64,000 nucleotides of DNA from Candidatus Desulfofervidus auxilii (GTDB lineage: Bacteria > Desulfobacterota > Desulfofervidia > Desulfofervidales > Desulfofervidaceae): positions 124,001-188,000 of the forward strand of contig JAJSZS010000002.1 of the NCBI GenBank assembly GCA_030262725.1, given 5' to 3'. The notes beneath the pieces were generated by a model. That model saw nothing but the letters and a program-made list of their open reading frames with translations. It was not told the origin of the DNA and searched no databases. Made by a program: the position numbers and the translations under genes. Positions 61,324-64,000 of this stretch are shown piece by piece. Position 1 is the first letter of the stretch. Every line of letters begins with the position of its first letter.

Positions 61324-63390
61324 ATGAAAGATTTAATTTGCTTTCTATTGGTCTTTCTCATTGTTACTATGGCTTCAGCACAAGAAAAGCCAAAGGAAAT
61401 AGAAATAGGAGAAGTGGTAGTAACTGCTACAAGGACAGAAAGACCAGTAAAAGATGTGCCTAACAGCGTAACCATTATAACCAAGGAAGAGATGGATAAG
61501 ATGCATGTAAAGACAGTAGATGATGTATTGAACAAGGTGGCTGGTATTAGGATAAAGCGCTCTTTATGGCTTTCAACCACAAGCAGTCACACTGTGCTTA
61601 TGATGAGAGGTACAGGCTCTTCAAAGCGGGTATTGGTGCTAAAAGATGGCATTCCCTTAAATGATATGTATGGAGGTGCAGTTCAAGAGTTTAGCACACT
61701 TTCCACTGAGGATATAGAGAGGATTGAGATAGTAAGAGGGGCAGGTTCTGCTCTTTATGGCTCTAATGCCATGGGTGGTGTGATAAATATTATTACTAGA
61801 CCACCTAAGGAAAAGTTTGAAGGTGGCTTAAGCTATGAAGGTGGTGAGATGAATACCCATATATATAACTTTAATATAAGCCGAGCATATGATTGGATTG
61901 GATTTCGCCTCTCAGCAGGTGGCAGAAATACAGATGGTTATGAATATAAAAAGAAATGGAAGGATTATTACAAAAAACCAGAGACAGATAGGTATTATGT
62001 ATCACCAGAGGTTGATTTTAAATTAGGTAGATCAAAGCTTAAATTTGGGTTTGAATATTTTAGTGAAGATGATATTCATGCTGCCCCAACTTTATATGAC
62101 TTAGATAGAGATACATATAAATATCACGTTGATTACAGTATCCCTATCTCAGATATAGATTTTAATGCCAAATTTTACTACTTTGACTATGATTGGGATA
62201 CAGAGGCATACAAATATAATAAAACTACAAAACAATATGATAAATTCTACTATAAAGCCAACGTTCCTAAAGATAATTGGGGACTTATGCTCCAAGCAAG
62301 CAAGGAAATAAAAGGGCTTCTTTTTACCATAGGCTCTGATTTAAGATGGGGGAAGTGTGAATCTCATTATCTATATAAAAAAGGGCCAAGGGATTTTGAA
62401 GGGAAGCAAAAGCAATATTCTTGGTTCTTACATGCAGAATTGCCCCTATTAAAAGAAAAGTTAATTCTTAGTGCAGGTATCCGCTATGACTGGTGGAAAA
62501 ATTATGATGGCAGGTTTTATGACAATACCACTGGAAAGGAGATAGCTTTTAACTATCCAGAAAGCACTGAAGACCGCTGGTCTCCCAAGGCAGGATTGGT
62601 CTATCATTTAACAAAAGACACAAGGTTTAGAACATCCTTTGGAACGGGATTTAGAGCTCCAGACCTTTATAGTCTTTATAGGTCAGGTCCTCATGGGGCA
62701 GCGCTCTTTGAGATAGGAAACCCAGAACTTGAGCCTGAAAAGATGACCTATTCTATAGACTTTGGGTTTGATACAAAGCCTTTTTATGAATTATTTAAGA
62801 TAGCTAGAGATTTCAATCTATCTTTTACTGCCTATTGGAGTGGTTTTAAGGACTTTATTACCAAGAAGGTTTTAGAACCAGATGAAATTCCTTCTTATTT
62901 TACACCTGAAGAAGGACAGGAAGTAAAACAAAAGGTAAATGTAGGGAAAGTGCATATTTATGGCATTGAAACTGAAATAGATTATACATTTTTAAAATAT
63001 TTTAAAGTCAATGTTAATTATACATATAATGTTTCAAAAGTTGTAGAACATCCCTTAGCTCCTGAAATAGAAGGAAAATTACTTACTTATACGCCCAAGC
63101 ACATAGTAAACTGGAGCATAATTTATGATAACCCCAAGTTATTTACTATAAGTCTATATTGCACCTATATGGGAAAGGTCTTTTATGATGAAGAGAATAA
63201 AAAGCCCATTGATGATTATGTAGTGGGTGATTTAAGAGTTTCCCGTATTATACCACTTCCAAAATATATGAGGGGTAAAATGGAAGCCTTTTTAAATGTG
63301 GATAATATCTGGGATGAAGAATATAGGCACTATTACTATTATTATCTTCCAGGCACCACTGTAATAGGCGGATTAAAATACACTTTTTAG
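61324..63390 (+). CDS. TonB-dependent outer-membrane receptor
   Basis: 688 residues. Signal peptide (about 1-19, ending MASA), TonB-box-like EVVVTATRTERP near 30, plug domain with VLVLKDGIPLNDMYGG and IEIVRGAGSALYGSNAMGGVINIIT near 143-167, then a 22-strand-type barrel ending GGLKYTF. Imports a metal chelate, cobalamin or similar, specificity not readable. Ribosome binding site AGGAGG. Next to exbB-exbD-tonB. Confidence 0.94.
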   Translation: MKDLICFLLVFLIVTMASAQEKPKEIEIGEVVVTATRTERPVKDVPNSVTIITKEEMDKMHVKTVDDVLNKVAGIRIKRSLWLSTTSSHTVLMMRGTGSSKRVLVLKDGIPLNDMYGGAVQEFSTLSTEDIERIEIVRGAGSALYGSNAMGGVINIITRPPKEKFEGGLSYEGGEMNTHIYNFNISRAYDWIGFRLSAGGRNTDGYEYKKKWKDYYKKPETDRYYVSPEVDFKLGRSKLKFGFEYFSEDDIHAAPTLYDLDRDTYKYHVDYSIPISDIDFNAKFYYFDYDWDTEAYKYNKTTKQYDKFYYKANVPKDNWGLMLQASKEIKGLLFTIGSDLRWGKCESHYLYKKGPRDFEGKQKQYSWFLHAELPLLKEKLILSAGIRYDWWKNYDGRFYDNTTGKEIAFNYPESTEDRWSPKAGLVYHLTKDTRFRTSFGTGFRAPDLYSLYRSGPHGAALFEIGNPELEPEKMTYSIDFGFDTKPFYELFKIARDFNLSFTAYWSGFKDFITKKVLEPDEIPSYFTPEEGQEVKQKVNVGKVHIYGIETEIDYTFLKYFKVNVNYTYNVSKVVEHPLAPEIEGKLLTYTPKHIVNWSIIYDNPKLFTISLYCTYMGKVFYDEENKKPIDDYVVGDLRVSRIIPLPKYMRGKMEAFLNVDNIWDEEYRHYYYYYLPGTTVIGGLKYTF

Positions 63391-63446
63391 GAATATGGGA
63401 GAGAACATAACTGAGAGGAGGATTTATCTATTTACTAACATTATTT

Positions 63447-64000
63447 ATGCTTTTAAAGCCAATTTTACTATATAGCCAAACAAAAGAAAAGATTGTTATC
63501 ACTGAAAAGGATATAAAAGAGATGAAGGTGCATAGTGTTGTAGATTTATTAAATCAGATTCCAGGGGTAAGGGCTACGAAGAACTCTGTTAATATAAGGG
63601 GTTTTGGTAGCAAAGAGGTTTTAGTACTCCTTGATGGAAGGCCTTTAAATGACCCCTATTCAAGAAGTGTTAATCTAGAAGGCATATCTATAAATGACAT
63701 AGAAAAGATTGTCATTGAAAAGGGAAGTGGTGCATTAAAGTATGGAGCAAATGTCACAGGTGGTGTGATACTGATATTTACCAAAGAGGTAAAAAAGAAG
63801 ACCACAGCCCATATGGATGTCTCTTATGGGAGATTTAACACATTAAGAGGTGAATTCAATCTTAGGTGCCCTTTAAAAATAATAGATGTTTTATTTTCTT
63901 TAAATGGCACTAGAACAGATGGGTTTCGTAAAAATGGATGGGGAAGGAATTTTGGGACAGCCATTAAATTAAAAAGAAATAAATTTACCCTTTCTACTCA
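63447..64000 (+). CDS. second TonB-dependent receptor, 3' partial
   Basis: Runs off the right edge; about 184 codons seen. Plug domain: VVDLLNQIPGVRA, LVLLDGRPLNDPYSRSV and EKIVIEKGSGALKYGANVTGGVILIFT. The nearest ATG (63447) has no ribosome binding site; the frame is open 36 bases further upstream where AGGAGG at 63416-63421 is followed by no usual start codon. The N-terminus from there (FIYLLTLFMLLKPILLYSQ) would be a good signal peptide. Companion to the receptor before it. Confidence 0.85.
   Translation, partial: MLLKPILLYSQTKEKIVITEKDIKEMKVHSVVDLLNQIPGVRATKNSVNIRGFGSKEVLVLLDGRPLNDPYSRSVNLEGISINDIEKIVIEKGSGALKYGANVTGGVILIFTKEVKKKTTAHMDVSYGRFNTLRGEFNLRCPLKIIDVLFSLNGTRTDGFRKNGWGRNFGTAIKLKRNKFTLST

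Overview
The window is AT-rich, gene-dense, and comes from an anaerobic, sulfate-reducing, outer-membrane-bearing (diderm) bacterium. Sulfate reduction is shown by ATP sulfurylase (sat) and a complete dsrMKJOP electron-transfer operon. An outer membrane is shown by LpxC, TonB/ExbBD, two TonB-dependent receptors and a beta-barrel protein. Type IV pilus ATPases, a prepilin peptidase and a selenocysteine-containing MvhD subunit fit a Desulfobacterota-like lineage. A thermophilic group such as Desulfofervidia is only a guess. No IS element, prophage, CRISPR array or rRNA operon was seen, and only one tRNA (Pro-UGG) was found.

Layout. 1-10.9 kb: housekeeping genes (dxs, tlyA, tyrA-aroC, thiL), two YkgJ-type cysteine-cluster proteins, a YjbQ-DUF763 pair and a tRNA. 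10.9-12.8 kb: sat with a small unknown partner gene and its own promoter and terminator. 12.9-18.1 kb: def-fmt coupled to a MIP18-like and a NifX-like gene, then small Gly/Arg-rich (DUF5320-like), DUF89, CGGC and YaaA-like genes. 18.1-21.6 kb: an Lhr-like helicase with an unknown partner, a lipoprotein and pilD.

21.7-34.8 kb: one tight 11-gene plus-strand operon and the most striking part of the window. It encodes an RND exporter, a B12-type radical SAM enzyme, a nucleoside phosphorylase, an MtnA-like isomerase, a shortened MtnA-like paralogue, a class II aldolase fused to an SCP2 lipid-binding domain, an aldehyde dehydrogenase, a LolA-like periplasmic protein, an outer-membrane barrel, an acyl-AMP ligase and a GNAT-like protein. 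I infer a phosphorylase/isomerase/aldolase/dehydrogenase route acting on a 5'-deoxyadenosyl-derived compound, possibly an adenosylated lipid, with acyl activation and export. Plain 5'-deoxyadenosine salvage is the alternative.

34.8-41.1 kb: an RsbRD-like gene, dsrMKJOP, an unlisted 59-residue two-helix membrane protein and a dicluster ferredoxin. 41-44.4 kb: a lone tldD and two oligopeptide-type ABC ATPases without permeases. 44.4-52.2 kb (minus): pilT-pilT-like and a four-gene acetyl-CoA carboxylase set whose biotinyl-like protein lacks the usual modified lysine. 52.3-56 kb (minus): lpxC, purB, a SAM hydrolase family gene, and selenoprotein MvhD read through an in-frame UGA. 56.1-64 kb (plus): an HTH protein, a triple FeoA-like protein, DUF2325, a histidine kinase remnant, a 17-repeat acidic Ca-binding-like protein, exbB-exbD-tonB, a structured leader with terminator, and two TonB-dependent receptors, the last running off the window.
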